DNA from: an uncultured Burkholderiales bacterium
GTDB lineage: Bacteria; Pseudomonadota; Gammaproteobacteria; Burkholderiales; Burkholderiaceae_C
Assembly: GCA_903838355.1 (NCBI GenBank)
Contig: CAILYC010000039.1
Location: 24,337 to 88,336 of the forward strand
Reading direction: 5' to 3'
DNA length: 64,000 nucleotides
The position numbers and the translations under genes were made by a program. Within the stretch, counting starts at the first letter, position 1; each line of letters begins with the position of its first letter. Positions 18,522-28,072 of this stretch are shown here, piece by piece. The notes beneath the pieces were generated by a model. It saw only the letters and a list, made by a program, of their open reading frames with translations, was not told the DNA's origin and made no database searches.

Positions 18522-19568
18522 ATGAGTCAGCAAAACCCCTTGATCATCGATGTGCATGGTCACTACACCACCGCGCCCAAGGCGCTTGAAGAGTGGAGAA
18601 ACCGGCAAATTGCCGGCATCAAGGATCCGCATCTCGTGCCCAAGGTCTCCGAGCTTAAGATCAGTGACGATGAGTTGCGAGAAAGCATTGAGAGCAACCA
18701 ATTGAAGTTGATGCGTGAGCGTGGCAGTGACCTCACCATCTTTAGTCCACGTGCGAGTTTCATGGCTCACCACATTGGTGATCTACAAGTCTCCTCCACT
18801 TGGGCTGCCATTTGCAACGAGTTGTGCTACCGCGTCTCCAAGCTCTTTCCGGAAAGCTTCATGGGAGCGGCCATGCTGCCCCAGTCACCAGGCGCGGACC
18901 CCAAAACCAGCTTGGCCGAAATTGACAAGTGCGTGAATGAATATGGTTTTGTGGCGATCAATCTGAACCCGGACCCATCCGGTGGACACTGGACCTCACC
19001 GCCCTTGAGTGACCGCCATTGGTACCCCATCTATGAAAAAATGGTCGAGCTCGATATCCCCGCCATGATCCATGTGTCAACGAGTTGCAACGCTTGCTTT
19101 CACACGACGGGCGCTCACTATTTGAACGCCGACACCACGGCCTTTATGCAGTGCTTGACCTCGGATTTGTTCAAAGACTTTCCCACCTTGCGTTTTTTGA
19201 TCCCGCATGGAGGCGGTGCTGTGCCTTACCACTGGGGGCGTTTCCGCGGCTTGGCCCAAGAGCTTAAAAAACCGCTCTTGAGCGAGCATTTGATGAACAA
19301 CATCTTTTTTGATACCTGCGTTTATCACCAGCCGGGGATCAATTTGCTCACCGAAGTGATCGATGTCAAAAACATTTTGTTTGCCAGTGAGATGATCGGT
19401 GCGGTGCGCGGGATTGATCCACAAACGGGTCACTATTTCGATGACACCAAGCGCTATATCTTGTCCACGCCCCATTTGAACGACGAACAGCGCTACCAAG
19501 TCTTCGAAGGCAACGCACGCCGTGTCTTTCCCCGCTTGGACGCCGCGCTCAAAGCGCGAAGCCTCTGA
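18522..19568 (+). CDS. ligJ: 4-oxalomesaconate hydratase (LigJ/PmdE)
   Basis: A 348-residue amidohydrolase-2 family enzyme that hydrates 4-oxalomesaconate to 4-carboxy-4-hydroxy-2-oxoadipate in the protocatechuate 4,5-cleavage route. Visible: DVHGHYTTAP with metal-ligand histidines (residues 9-18), MIHVSTSCNACFHTTGAHYLNADTTA split across 185-210, LIPHGGGAVPYHWGR near 232, and FASEMIGAV. AAAGGA lies 8 bases before ATG 18522, fixing the start; the frame is open further upstream to 18411. First of six genes in the Comamonas pmdEFDABC order, which strongly supports the assignment. Confidence 0.92.
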   Translation: MSQQNPLIIDVHGHYTTAPKALEEWRNRQIAGIKDPHLVPKVSELKISDDELRESIESNQLKLMRERGSDLTIFSPRASFMAHHIGDLQVSSTWAAICNELCYRVSKLFPESFMGAAMLPQSPGADPKTSLAEIDKCVNEYGFVAINLNPDPSGGHWTSPPLSDRHWYPIYEKMVELDIPAMIHVSTSCNACFHTTGAHYLNADTTAFMQCLTSDLFKDFPTLRFLIPHGGGAVPYHWGRFRGLAQELKKPLLSEHLMNNIFFDTCVYHQPGINLLTEVIDVKNILFASEMIGAVRGIDPQTGHYFDDTKRYILSTPHLNDEQRYQVFEGNARRVFPRLDAALKARSL

Positions 19569-19631
19569 GCTTTAAGCCCCTCAAAGATTTGCGAAATTGA
19601 ATCCACTCTTCACTGACAAAAGGACAACACA

Positions 19632-20321
19632 ATGAGCATGAATCACATGGGAATGGTCAAGCGCAATATTCCTCGCGCTGCGTCTTCTACCATTGCCCAC
19701 TTGGAGAAATTTGGTGTGGCCACGGTTCATGAGGCGATGGGTCGCGTGGGCTTGATGCAAAACTATATGCGACCGATTTATTCAGGCGCTCGCATTGCGG
19801 GCAGTGCTGTCACCGTTTTGGCTCACCCAGGCGACAATTGGATGATGCACGTGGTGGCCGAACAAATCCAACCTGGCGACATCGTGGTGGTGGCCTTGTC
19901 GGCAATCAACTGCGATGGATTTTTTGGCGATCTCTTGGCGACCTCCTTCAAGGCCCGTGGTGCCAAGGGCTTGATCATTGACTCAGGCGTTCGTGATGTC
20001 AATGAACTCACCGCCATGGGCTTTCCCGTTTGGAGTCGTGGCATTAGCGCCAAAGGCACCATCAAGGCAACACTGGGCAGTGTGAATTTCCCTGTGGTCT
20101 GTGCGGGCATCAATGTCAATCCTGGCGACGTGATCTTGGCCGATGACGATGGAGTGGTGGTGGTGCCTTTTGGGCACGCCGAGGAAGCGGCCAAAGCGGC
20201 CCAAGCCCGGGAGGACAACGAAGGCGAGAAGCGCGCCAAATTGGCCGCGGGTGTCTTGGGGCTTGATATGTACAAAATGCGAGAGCCTTTGGAGAAAGCG
20301 GGATTGAAATACATTGACTAA
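19632..20321 (+). CDS. ligK: 4-carboxy-4-hydroxy-2-oxoadipate aldolase (LigK/PmdF)
   Basis: A 229-residue RraA-like class II aldolase. It cleaves 4-carboxy-4-hydroxy-2-oxoadipate to pyruvate and oxaloacetate, and often also decarboxylates oxaloacetate. Motifs: [14 protein letters not shown], the [17 protein letters not shown] region split at 75-92, [28 protein letters not shown] (metal/pyruvate-binding DSGVRDV near 121), and [23 protein letters not shown] precedes the ATG. It is separated from ligI by 191 bp that contain a terminator-like hairpin. Confidence 0.92.
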   Translation: MSMNHMGMVKRNIPRAASSTIAHLEKFGVATVHEAMGRVGLMQNYMRPIYSGARIAGSAVTVLAHPGDNWMMHVVAEQIQPGDIVVVALSAINCDGFFGDLLATSFKARGAKGLIIDSGVRDVNELTAMGFPVWSRGISAKGTIKATLGSVNFPVVCAGINVNPGDVILADDDGVVVVPFGHAEEAAKAAQAREDNEGEKRAKLAAGVLGLDMYKMREPLEKAGLKYID

Positions 20322-20339
20322 AACGCAGTGCACGTGATG

Positions 20340-20368
20340 CCCAACCATGACCGAGGGTTGGGTGTTTT
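20340..20368 (+). terminator. Terminator-like hairpin inside the pmd cluster
   Basis: CCCAACC (20340-20346) pairs with GGTTGGG (20356-20362), followed by TGTTTT. It lies 19 bp past the ligK stop, so ligJK and ligIABC may be partly separate transcripts or attenuated here. A TTGACC followed by an AT-rich stretch at 20407-20440 could be a promoter for ligI. Confidence 0.5.
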
Positions 20369-20512
20369 CAAGCTTCTTGAACGCTGCCCATGGATCCTTT
20401 TAGTCATTGACCCACGGGAAATTATTTATTTTATGGAGCAATGAACCCTTGCCTGCCAAGCAAAGGCGACATGGCTTATTTGCATTAACCTCAAAGACAA
20501 GAGAGACCGACG

Positions 20513-21430
20513 ATGAATGAATTTACCAAAACCCCAGGATGGCTCGATTGGTTTACCGGGCCGAGCAAGCCGCATTTTAAGTTGCCCCAAGGTGCTGTGG
20601 ACGCACATTGTCATGTGTTTGGACCCAGCGATATTTTTCCTTATTCGCCGGAGAGAAAGTACACCCCTTGCGACGCAAGCAAGGCGCAACTCTTTGCTCT
20701 GAGAGACCATCTGGGTTTTGATCGCAACATCATTGTCCAAGCCACCTGCCACGGTGCAGACAACCGCGCTTTGGTGGACGCCTTGACCCATTCTGGGGGC
20801 AAAGCCAGAGGCGTCGCCACGGTCAAGCGCAGTGTCACTGACCATGAGTTACAAAGCCTGCACGATGCGGGGGTGCGTGGCGTGCGCTTTAACTTTGTCA
20901 AACGTCTGGTCGACTTCACGCCCAAAGACGAGTTGATGGAAATTGCGGCCAGAATCGCGCACTGGGGATGGCATGTCGTGATTTATTTTGAAGCCGTGGA
21001 CTTGCCCGAGTTATGGGACTTTTTCACGCAATTGCCCACCACCGTGGTGGTCGATCACATGGGGCGTCCTGATGTGAGCAAACCCGTCGAAGGACCTGAG
21101 TTTGAGCTTTTCATGAAATTCATGCGCGAGCACCCTAACGTCTGGAGCAAGGTGACTTGTCCCGAACGTTTGACCGTTACTGGACCCGCCGCTTTGAATG
21201 GTGAGAGACACGCTTACCATGATGTGATTCCTTTTGCCAAGAAGTTGGTTGACAGCTTCAGTGACCGGGTCATTTGGGGTACCGACTGGCCCCACCCAAA
21301 TTTGAAGGACCACATGCCCGACGATGGATTGTTGGTTGATTTCATCCCCCATATTGCCACGACAGCTGAGCTCCAGCAAAAGTTGTTGGTCACCAACCCG
21401 CGTCGGCTTTACTGGCCAGAGGAGAAATAA
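20513..21430 (+). CDS. ligI: 2-pyrone-4,6-dicarboxylate hydrolase (LigI/PmdD)
   Basis: A 305-residue amidohydrolase that opens the lactone 2-pyrone-4,6-dicarboxylate to 4-oxalomesaconate. Motifs: VDAHCHVFGPSDIFPYSPERK split over residues 30-51, IIVQATCHGADN near 80, VVVDHMGRPDV near 178, and VIWGTDWPHPNLKDH near 252 with the catalytic Asp. Length matches known LigI. A GAGA ribosome site precedes the ATG. ligA follows after one base. Confidence 0.92.
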   Translation: MNEFTKTPGWLDWFTGPSKPHFKLPQGAVDAHCHVFGPSDIFPYSPERKYTPCDASKAQLFALRDHLGFDRNIIVQATCHGADNRALVDALTHSGGKARGVATVKRSVTDHELQSLHDAGVRGVRFNFVKRLVDFTPKDELMEIAARIAHWGWHVVIYFEAVDLPELWDFFTQLPTTVVVDHMGRPDVSKPVEGPEFELFMKFMREHPNVWSKVTCPERLTVTGPAALNGERHAYHDVIPFAKKLVDSFSDRVIWGTDWPHPNLKDHMPDDGLLVDFIPHIATTAELQQKLLVTNPRRLYWPEEK

Positions 21431-21431
21431 A

Positions 21432-21875
21432 ATGGCACTGGACAAACCCTATTTGGATGTACCTGGCACTACGATCTTTGACGCCGAGCAGTCGCGCAAG
21501 GGCTACTGGTTAAATCAGTTTTGCATGACCCTCATGAAAGCTGAAAACCGAGAGGTGTTCAAAGCCAATGAGCGTGCCTATCTGGATCAATGGGCCATGA
21601 GCGAAGAGCAAAAACAAGCCGTGCTCGCACGCGACTTGAACCGCTGTATTTCTTTGGGTGGCAACATTTACTTCTTGGCCAAAATTGGTGCCACCGATGG
21701 TAAAAGTTTTCAGCAAATGGCGGGCAGCATGACTGGTATGACCGAAGAGGAGTATCGCGATATGATGATTAAAGGTGGCAGAAGCGTGGTCGGTAACCGA
21801 GTCATTGGCGAAGACGGGGACGCGCAAGCCCATCACCAGCCGCAGGGCCAACATTCACCCCTAGGAGCCCATTGA
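21432..21875 (+). CDS. ligA: Protocatechuate 4,5-dioxygenase alpha subunit
   Basis: A 147-residue small subunit of the class III extradiol enzyme. Typical parts: DVPGTTIFDAEQSRKGYWLN split at residues 9-28, FKANERAYLD, ARDLNRCISLGGNIYFLAKI near 67, and MTEEEYRDMMIKGGRS near 99. ATG 21432 lies just after the ligI stop with GGAG before it; the frame is open upstream through the end of ligI. The C-terminus is His/Gln-rich. The subunit covers the active site of LigB and contributes to substrate binding. Confidence 0.94.
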   Translation: MALDKPYLDVPGTTIFDAEQSRKGYWLNQFCMTLMKAENREVFKANERAYLDQWAMSEEQKQAVLARDLNRCISLGGNIYFLAKIGATDGKSFQQMAGSMTGMTEEEYRDMMIKGGRSVVGNRVIGEDGDAQAHHQPQGQHSPLGAH

Positions 21876-22730
<855 letters not shown>

Positions 22731-22763
22731 TTTCTTTTTTATATTACTCATTCAGGAGCTTGC

Positions 22764-23717
22764 ATGAAAACCATTAAAGTTGCTCTCGCTGGTGCTGGTG
22801 CCTTTGGCTCCAAGCACTTGGATGGCATTAAAAATATCGACGGCGTGGAGGTCATCTCTTTGGTGGGTCGTGAGTTGGGAAAAACCAAGGAAATTGCAGC
22901 CAAATACGGCATTGATCACGTGAGCACCGATTTGGCCGACAGTTTGGCCATTAAGGAAGTGGATGCGGTGATTTTGTGCACGCCCACACAAATGCATGCG
23001 CAGCAAACCATGGCATGCCTGCGAGCGGGCAAGCACGTTCAGGTTGAAATTCCCATGGCCGACAAGCTTGAAGATGCCAAGGCCATTGTGGCTTTGCAAA
23101 AGTCCACGGGTTTGGTTGCGATGGCCGGGCACACACGGCGCTTTAATCCTTCGCACCAATGGGTTCACCAAAAGATCAAGAGTGGAGAGTTCAACATTCA
23201 ACAAATGGATGTGCAAACCTATTTTTTCCGCCGCACCAATATGAACGCTCTGGGCCAACCCAGAAGCTGGACCGATCACTTGTTGTGGCACCATGCTGCC
23301 CACACCGTCGATTTGTTTGCCCACCAGTGTGGCAGTCCAGTGGTGAAAGCCAATGCGGTTCAAGGCCCCATTCACCCCACATTAGGGATTTCCATGGACA
23401 TGAGCATCCAGTTGAAGGCGGCCAATGGTGCCATTTGCACACTGTCATTGTCTTTCAACAACGATGGCCCCTTGGGCACGTGGTTTCGCTACATTGGCGA
23501 CACGGGAACCTATTTGGCCAAGTACGACGATTTGTACAACGGCAAGGACGAACAAATTGATGTCTCCAAAGTGGCCGTCAGTTTAAACGGCATAGAGTTG
23601 CAAGACCGCGAGTTCTTTGGCGCGATCCAAGAAGGTCGCGAGCCCATCTCCAGTGTCTCCAATGTTCTCGCCTGCTACCAAGTCTTGCATGACTTGGAAG
23701 TACAGATGGGCCATTGA
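22764..23717 (+). CDS. ligC: 4-carboxy-2-hydroxymuconate-6-semialdehyde dehydrogenase (LigC/PmdC)
   Basis: A 317-residue Gfo/Idh/MocA-family dehydrogenase that oxidises the ring-cleavage product to 2-pyrone-4,6-dicarboxylate with NADP. The Rossmann motif GAGAFGSKHL is at residues 11-20, the cofactor segment ILCTPTQMHAQQT near 72, EIPMADKLEDA near 95, and the active-site region WTDHLLWHHAAHTVDLFAHQ split at 170-190. AGGAG lies 6 bases before the ATG. It ends the pmd core cluster. Confidence 0.93.
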   Translation: MKTIKVALAGAGAFGSKHLDGIKNIDGVEVISLVGRELGKTKEIAAKYGIDHVSTDLADSLAIKEVDAVILCTPTQMHAQQTMACLRAGKHVQVEIPMADKLEDAKAIVALQKSTGLVAMAGHTRRFNPSHQWVHQKIKSGEFNIQQMDVQTYFFRRTNMNALGQPRSWTDHLLWHHAAHTVDLFAHQCGSPVVKANAVQGPIHPTLGISMDMSIQLKAANGAICTLSLSFNNDGPLGTWFRYIGDTGTYLAKYDDLYNGKDEQIDVSKVAVSLNGIELQDREFFGAIQEGREPISSVSNVLACYQVLHDLEVQMGH

Positions 23718-23758
23718 GTTCATTTTTATTTCTCTGTGCACACCTGTAGGCATCCTCT

Positions 23759-24760
23759 ATGACCCAACGCTCTATCGGCCCTTTTCAAGTCAACCCCGTC
23801 GGCATGGGGTGTATGAATTTAAACCACGCTTACGGTGTGCCGCCTACGAGTGAGCAAGCCGCGAAGGTGGTTTATCGCGCCTTGGACCTGGGGGTGGATC
23901 TTTTTGACACGGCCGCTCTTTATGGCTTTGGAGCGAATGAGACACTCTTGGCGCCCTTGCTAAAGTCTCACCGCTCTGAGATCACACTTTGCTCCAAAGG
24001 TGGTATGGCGGGGGTCCATTTCCCCGATGGAGTCAAGCGCGTGATTGATGGCAGCCCCCAGGCGATTCGGCTCAATTGTGAGGACTCTTTGAAGAGGCTG
24101 CAAACTGATATCATCGATTTGTATTACCTGCACCGTTGGGATAAAAAAGTTCCAATCGAAGACAGTGTGGGTGCGATGAGCGACTTGGTCAAAGCGGGCA
24201 AGGTCAGGGCCATTGGTTTGAGTGAGGTTTCAGCGCCCAGCATTTTGCGTGCAAATGCGGTGCACCCTATCGCTGCCGTTCAAACTGAGTATTCCTTGTG
24301 GACCCGAAATCCGGAAATTGCAGTCCTCAAAGCTTGTCGCGACATTGGGGCCACCTTTGTGGCTTTTAGTCCGGTGGCGCGTGGATTTTTGTGTACAAGC
24401 GAGCTCGACATTCAGACCTTTGAGGCCAAGGACATTCGGCGCGCCATGCCGCGGTTTGAGGCGGCGAATTTTGCGGCCAATCAAAAGCTTTTGGCGCCTT
24501 TTTTGGAAATTGCTCGCGAGCAGCATTGCACGCCCGCGCAGTTGGCACTGGCTTGGCTGTTGACCAAGGAGCCCAATTTGATTGCAATTCCAGGTACGCA
24601 AAATATTTTGCACTTGGAGGAAAACGTGGCTGCGTCTTCCCTTAGGTTGAGTCAAGCCGTGATGCAAAAATTAGAAGCCCTGATCAATCAAAAAACCGTC
24701 AGCGGCAACCGCTACAACCCGCAAAACGCTTCTGAAGTCGATACCGAAGAGTTTGTCTGA
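23759..24760 (+). CDS. Aldo/keto reductase
   Basis: A 333-residue NADPH-dependent aldo/keto reductase. The tetrad is recognisable: Asp and Tyr in FDTAALYG near residue 50, Lys in LCSKGGM near 79 and His in YYLHRWD near 121. The cofactor segment AIGLSEVSA is near 153 and AIPGTQNILHLEENVAA near 280. It follows ligC by 41 bp on the same strand, so it may belong to the same transcript and reduce an aldehyde from aromatic degradation; that role is inference. Confidence 0.85.
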   Translation: MTQRSIGPFQVNPVGMGCMNLNHAYGVPPTSEQAAKVVYRALDLGVDLFDTAALYGFGANETLLAPLLKSHRSEITLCSKGGMAGVHFPDGVKRVIDGSPQAIRLNCEDSLKRLQTDIIDLYYLHRWDKKVPIEDSVGAMSDLVKAGKVRAIGLSEVSAPSILRANAVHPIAAVQTEYSLWTRNPEIAVLKACRDIGATFVAFSPVARGFLCTSELDIQTFEAKDIRRAMPRFEAANFAANQKLLAPFLEIAREQHCTPAQLALAWLLTKEPNLIAIPGTQNILHLEENVAASSLRLSQAVMQKLEALINQKTVSGNRYNPQNASEVDTEEFV

Positions 24761-24772
24761 CGCGCAAGACAC

Positions 24773-24808
24773 GCAGCGCCTACCTTTTTTATTGAAAAGG
24801 CGTGCTGC
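24773..24808. terminator. Hairpin between convergent genes
   Basis: GCAGCGCCT (24773-24781) can pair with AGGCGTGCTGC (24798-24808) around a loop containing TTTTTT. It sits between the aldo/keto reductase end (24760) and the uspA end (24857) and is a plausible terminator for both. Confidence 0.4.
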
Positions 24809-24856
24809 ATTGATAAGGCAGATTCTGAGGCGGTTTGAAAGCGTTTGGGGGATTCT

Positions 24857-25300
24857 TTAGCGCAAGACCAACACGGGGATTTCTGAGTGGGTGAGTACAT
24901 TTTGAGTCTCGCTGCCTAAAATTAACTTCTGAATACCACGCCTGCCGTGCGAGGCCATCACGATCAGATCTGCTTTTTTCTTGATGGCCACTTCAATGAT
25001 GGCCTTGTAGACGATGTCTGATTTGGCCACCATCGACTCAGCTTTCAGGCCCATTTTTTTTGCTCTGTCGCTGTCATCATCCACGATATCGTGCGCAGAC
25101 TTGGCCCAGCTTTTCTCAATTCTTGAAATCTCTGAGGCCCTGAGCGCCATCGCGCCATCAAAGTGGTTTTCTATCACACGCGGGATGATTTTGAGGATCA
25201 GCACTTCTGAGTTCATCAATTTGGCCAGTTTGAATGCATGGCCAACCGCACGTTTGGACAGCGCGGAGCCGTCGTTGCAAATCAAAATTTTCTTGTACAT
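24857..25300 (-). CDS. Universal stress protein (UspA family)
   Basis: A 147-residue single-domain USP. MYKKILICNDGS gives the first strand with the Asp contacting nucleotide; the ATP-binding motif G-2x-G-9x-G-S/T is intact in GRRGIQKLILGSETQN near residue 119. GAGG lies about 7 bases before ATG 25300; the frame is open upstream but the usual USP start is here. A near-consensus FNR/Anr box at 25364-25377 is placed for activation, so expression is probably raised at low oxygen. Confidence 0.92.
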   Translation of the reverse strand: MYKKILICNDGSALSKRAVGHAFKLAKLMNSEVLILKIIPRVIENHFDGAMALRASEISRIEKSWAKSAHDIVDDDSDRAKKMGLKAESMVAKSDIVYKAIIEVAIKKKADLIVMASHGRRGIQKLILGSETQNVLTHSEIPVLVLR

Positions 25301-25363
25301 GAATGAACCTCTTCTTTGGTGTGAATGTATTTTTAATGGTATGGGCTCAAACAGTTGAATTGA

Positions 25364-25377
25364 TTGATGTGCGTCAA
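25364..25377. promoter_or_regulatory. FNR/Anr box upstream of uspA
   Basis: TTGAT-GTGC-GTCAA matches the FNR consensus TTGAT-N4-ATCAA at 9 of 10 positions. On the minus strand a -10-like TACCAT at 25341-25336 gives a start near 25329, putting the box centre near -41.5, the class II activator position. Confidence 0.7.
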
Positions 25378-25390
25378 AAATTGCACACAT

Positions 25391-25997
25391 TTCGATTCAA
25401 TTTCTGGTTTTGAGGCCAAGCATGGGGGTGCATTTTCGACACACCCGGCCATGGCGCCGCTTTCCCGGCAGAGTTCCAAAAACAACAAAGTACTGATCTT
25501 TGGCAATACTTTGTGATTTATTGACTTCTTAAATATTAATTACAGTTATTGTGAGAATGGATGTTTTCCATCCTTGGCGTATTGCTTGAGAAAGGGTGAC
25601 CACCTTTAAACGGCCGAAGTCGCTTTTTAGATTGGAACGCACAAGATGCTAATGATGTTTCTTGCCTTACTGACCAACGAACGAGGAGACTCGTCAAACA
25701 AAAGTTTCTCCCATCCCAGAGAAGTGCTAAGCTTGGGGCGGGTTTTATGTCATATCCTTTTGAGCACAGGGTTTGGGCTCATGAGACTCGCACTTGGCAG
25801 CGTTGCGCTGGCCCAAGCCCAAACAGTCCCGCCACGATGCCCGCGTTGGCGCCATATATCAATCCACTGCGACGCCTCACATACCCTTGTTCCCCAACTA
25901 TACAAATTGGGGGGGCTGGGATCATTATTTCTCAGTGAAGTCTATTGACGATCTATTGACGATTTATTGAACTCTAGGATTTCTTTTGTCAATCACT
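25391..25997. other. Intergenic region upstream of uspA with a possible small RNA
   Basis: No gene is recognised in this roughly 600-bp gap. At 25559-25628 three short hairpins in a row (GGATG/CATCC, AAAGGGT/ACCTTT, CGGC/GTCG) end in TTTTT, with TTGACT at 25521 as a possible -35, so a small plus-strand transcript is possible. A 100-codon frame at 25646-25948 lacks a ribosome site. The gap ends with small direct repeats of TATTGACGAT near 25944-25965. Confidence 0.3.
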
Positions 25998-27131
25998 TCA
26001 ATCGATGGTTTGGCGGTAACGCCTTAAAGCCACTAGGCCACTCAGGAATAAAAACAAGGTGAGCGGCCACAGTTCAGGCCAAAGTTCAGTGAGGACATTG
26101 CCTTTGAGCAAAATACCCCGAACGATTCTTAAAAAATGAGTGAGCGGCAAGATCTCACCGAGCCATTGAGCCCATAGCGGCATGGCCCGAAATGGAAACA
26201 TGAACCCCGACAAGAGCATAGAGGGCAAGAAAAAGAAAAACGTCATTTGCATGGCTTGCAATTGATTTTTGGCAATGGTGGAAAAAGTAAAACCTACACT
26301 CAAATTCGCGACCATGAACACCCCAATCATGGCCATCAGGAGCGAAAAACTCCCCATCATGGGCACTTCAAAGAGCATGAAGGCGGCTATCAAGACAATG
26401 CCCAATTGCACATAACCTAAAAAAATATAGGGCAGTATTTTGCCGACCATCACCTCGAGGGGTTTGACGGGTGTTGCCAATAAATTTTCCATGGTGCCAC
26501 GCTCGACTTCTCTTGTCATGGCCAATGAGGTGAGCATCACCATGGTCATGGTGAGTATGGTGCCCACCAAACCTGGTACCACGTTGTAGCGCGACAACCC
26601 CTCTGGGTTGTAGCGCCTTTGAACGCGAACTTCGTAAGGTGGGTCACTGGCATTGAGTCTGGCCAAAGGCCCCACCAAGTCGTGGCTCAAGGCCTGGGGG
26701 ATGATGGCCAATACGGCCGCAATGGCATTGGCCGAGGCCGAGGGGTCGGTGGCGTCGGCCGAGAGCAAGATGGCTGGTTTGTCACCTCGAATCACGCTTT
26801 TATTGAAGTGAGGCGGGATCACCACCATGAATTGGACCTCGCCTCGCTCAACCATTTTGTTGGCCTCTTGCTCATTGGTCATCACTTGTTGAATGTGAAA
26901 GTAGCCAGTGTTTTCCATGGCTGAGACGAAGCTTTGCGACAGTGCGCTCGAGTCGGTGCTCACCACCGCGGTGGGCAAACCCTTGGGGTCGGTGTTGATC
27001 GCGTAGCCAAAGAGGACCAACTGAAGGATTGGCACCCCAATGGCCATGCCAAAGGTCAAGCGATCCCGCATCATTTGATGGAACTCTTTGGTAACGATGG
27101 CCCAGGCGCGTCGCCAAGAAAAAAGGCTCAT
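25998..27131 (-). CDS. ABC-2 type exporter permease (YhhJ/YbhR-like)
   Basis: A 377-residue membrane protein. One N-terminal transmembrane segment (LTFGMAIGVPILQLVLFGYAI split at about 26-46), a large extracytoplasmic domain (about 50-175), then five hydrophobic segments in the C-terminal half, with VERGTMENLLATPVKP, a typical ABC-2 family motif, near residue 210. It overlaps the ATPase gene by 4 bases. Probably pumps a drug-like or endogenous compound out of the inner membrane with the ATPase and membrane-fusion protein upstream. Confidence 0.88.
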   Translation of the reverse strand: MSLFSWRRAWAIVTKEFHQMMRDRLTFGMAIGVPILQLVLFGYAINTDPKGLPTAVVSTDSSALSQSFVSAMENTGYFHIQQVMTNEQEANKMVERGEVQFMVVIPPHFNKSVIRGDKPAILLSADATDPSASANAIAAVLAIIPQALSHDLVGPLARLNASDPPYEVRVQRRYNPEGLSRYNVVPGLVGTILTMTMVMLTSLAMTREVERGTMENLLATPVKPLEVMVGKILPYIFLGYVQLGIVLIAAFMLFEVPMMGSFSLLMAMIGVFMVANLSVGFTFSTIAKNQLQAMQMTFFFFLPSMLLSGFMFPFRAMPLWAQWLGEILPLTHFLRIVRGILLKGNVLTELWPELWPLTLFLFLSGLVALRRYRQTID

Positions 27132-28072
27132 GCCGATACCTTTGCGTTCGTGGAGAAGTTGCCCACAAAATTAATGAATACGTCCTCTAAATTGGCCGCA
27201 ATGCGCTCCATGCTCACCTGTTCGTTGTGCATGAGCTTGGCCAAGGCCTCTTTGAGCGCCACCTCATCCTTGGTGGCCACATGGTAGGCGCTGCCAAACG
27301 GAGTGACGCTCAAAATGCCCGGGGTGTTTTGTAAGAAAGTCAGCTGCTCTTTGATACCTTTGCCCTGCAAAGCATAGACCACCAAGCCCGATTGGGCCAC
27401 GATGCTCTCTTCTGTGCCTTGGGCCAAGATCAGCCCATTGGCAATGTAGACCAATTCATGGCAACGTTGCGCCTCATCCATGTAGTGTGTGGACACGAGG
27501 ACCGTGATACCCGACTCGGCCAAGTCATGAATTTCATTCCAAAACTCTCGCCTGGCGCTTGGGTCCACACCTGCAGTGGGTTCATCCAAAAGAAGGAGTT
27601 CCGGTTCATGGATCATGCAAGCGGCCAAAGACAAGCGCTGCTTCCACCCCCCCGACAAGGCGCCTGCGAGTTGATGTTGACGCTCACCCAAGTGCAGTCG
27701 CTCCAACGCGTGATCGACCGCGCGTCGCCGGTTTGGGAGTTCAAAGAGTCGGGCAATGAAGTCCAAGTTCTCACGGATCGACAAATCCTCGTAGAGGCCA
27801 AACCTTTGGGTCATGTAGCCCACGCGGCGCTTGATTTCTCGAGAGTCGCGAATCAAATCAAACCCAAGCACCGTGCCAAACCCCGCGTCAGGCGACAGCA
27901 GTCCACACAGCATTCGGATGGTGGTCGTTTTGCCGCTGCCATTGGGCCCCAAAAAACCGCAAATTTGACCCTTTCTCACATGAAGGGCCATGTTTTGAAC
28001 GACCATTTGGGCGTTGTAGCTTTTTCTGAGCCCAGACACATCAATCACGTAGGGGCTTGCTGATTCACTCAT
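27128..28072 (-). CDS. ABC exporter ATPase (YbhF/CcmA-like)
   Basis: A 314-residue ATPase. Walker A GPNGSGKTTT near residue 39, Q-loop YMTQRFGLYEDLS near 85, signature LSGGWKQRLSLA near 139, Walker B LLLLDEPTAGVDP near 158 and switch His in STHYMDEAQRC. A C-terminal regulatory part (about 220-300) follows. The signature WKQ replaces the usual Q/MKQ, seen in this family. Overlaps both neighbours by 4 bases, so the three genes are translated together. Confidence 0.92.
   Translation of the reverse strand: MSESASPYVIDVSGLRKSYNAQMVVQNMALHVRKGQICGFLGPNGSGKTTTIRMLCGLLSPDAGFGTVLGFDLIRDSREIKRRVGYMTQRFGLYEDLSIRENLDFIARLFELPNRRRAVDHALERLHLGERQHQLAGALSGGWKQRLSLAACMIHEPELLLLDEPTAGVDPSARREFWNEIHDLAESGITVLVSTHYMDEAQRCHELVYIANGLILAQGTEESIVAQSGLVVYALQGKGIKEQLTFLQNTPGILSVTPFGSAYHVATKDEVALKEALAKLMHNEQVSMERIAANLEDVFINFVGNFSTNAKVSA

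Noticed and set aside
25646..25948. A 100-codon frame next to uspA
   Set aside because: It has a hydrophobic stretch ending LAQAQ like a signal peptide but no ribosome site and no following domain; possibly a decayed gene, not supported as real.
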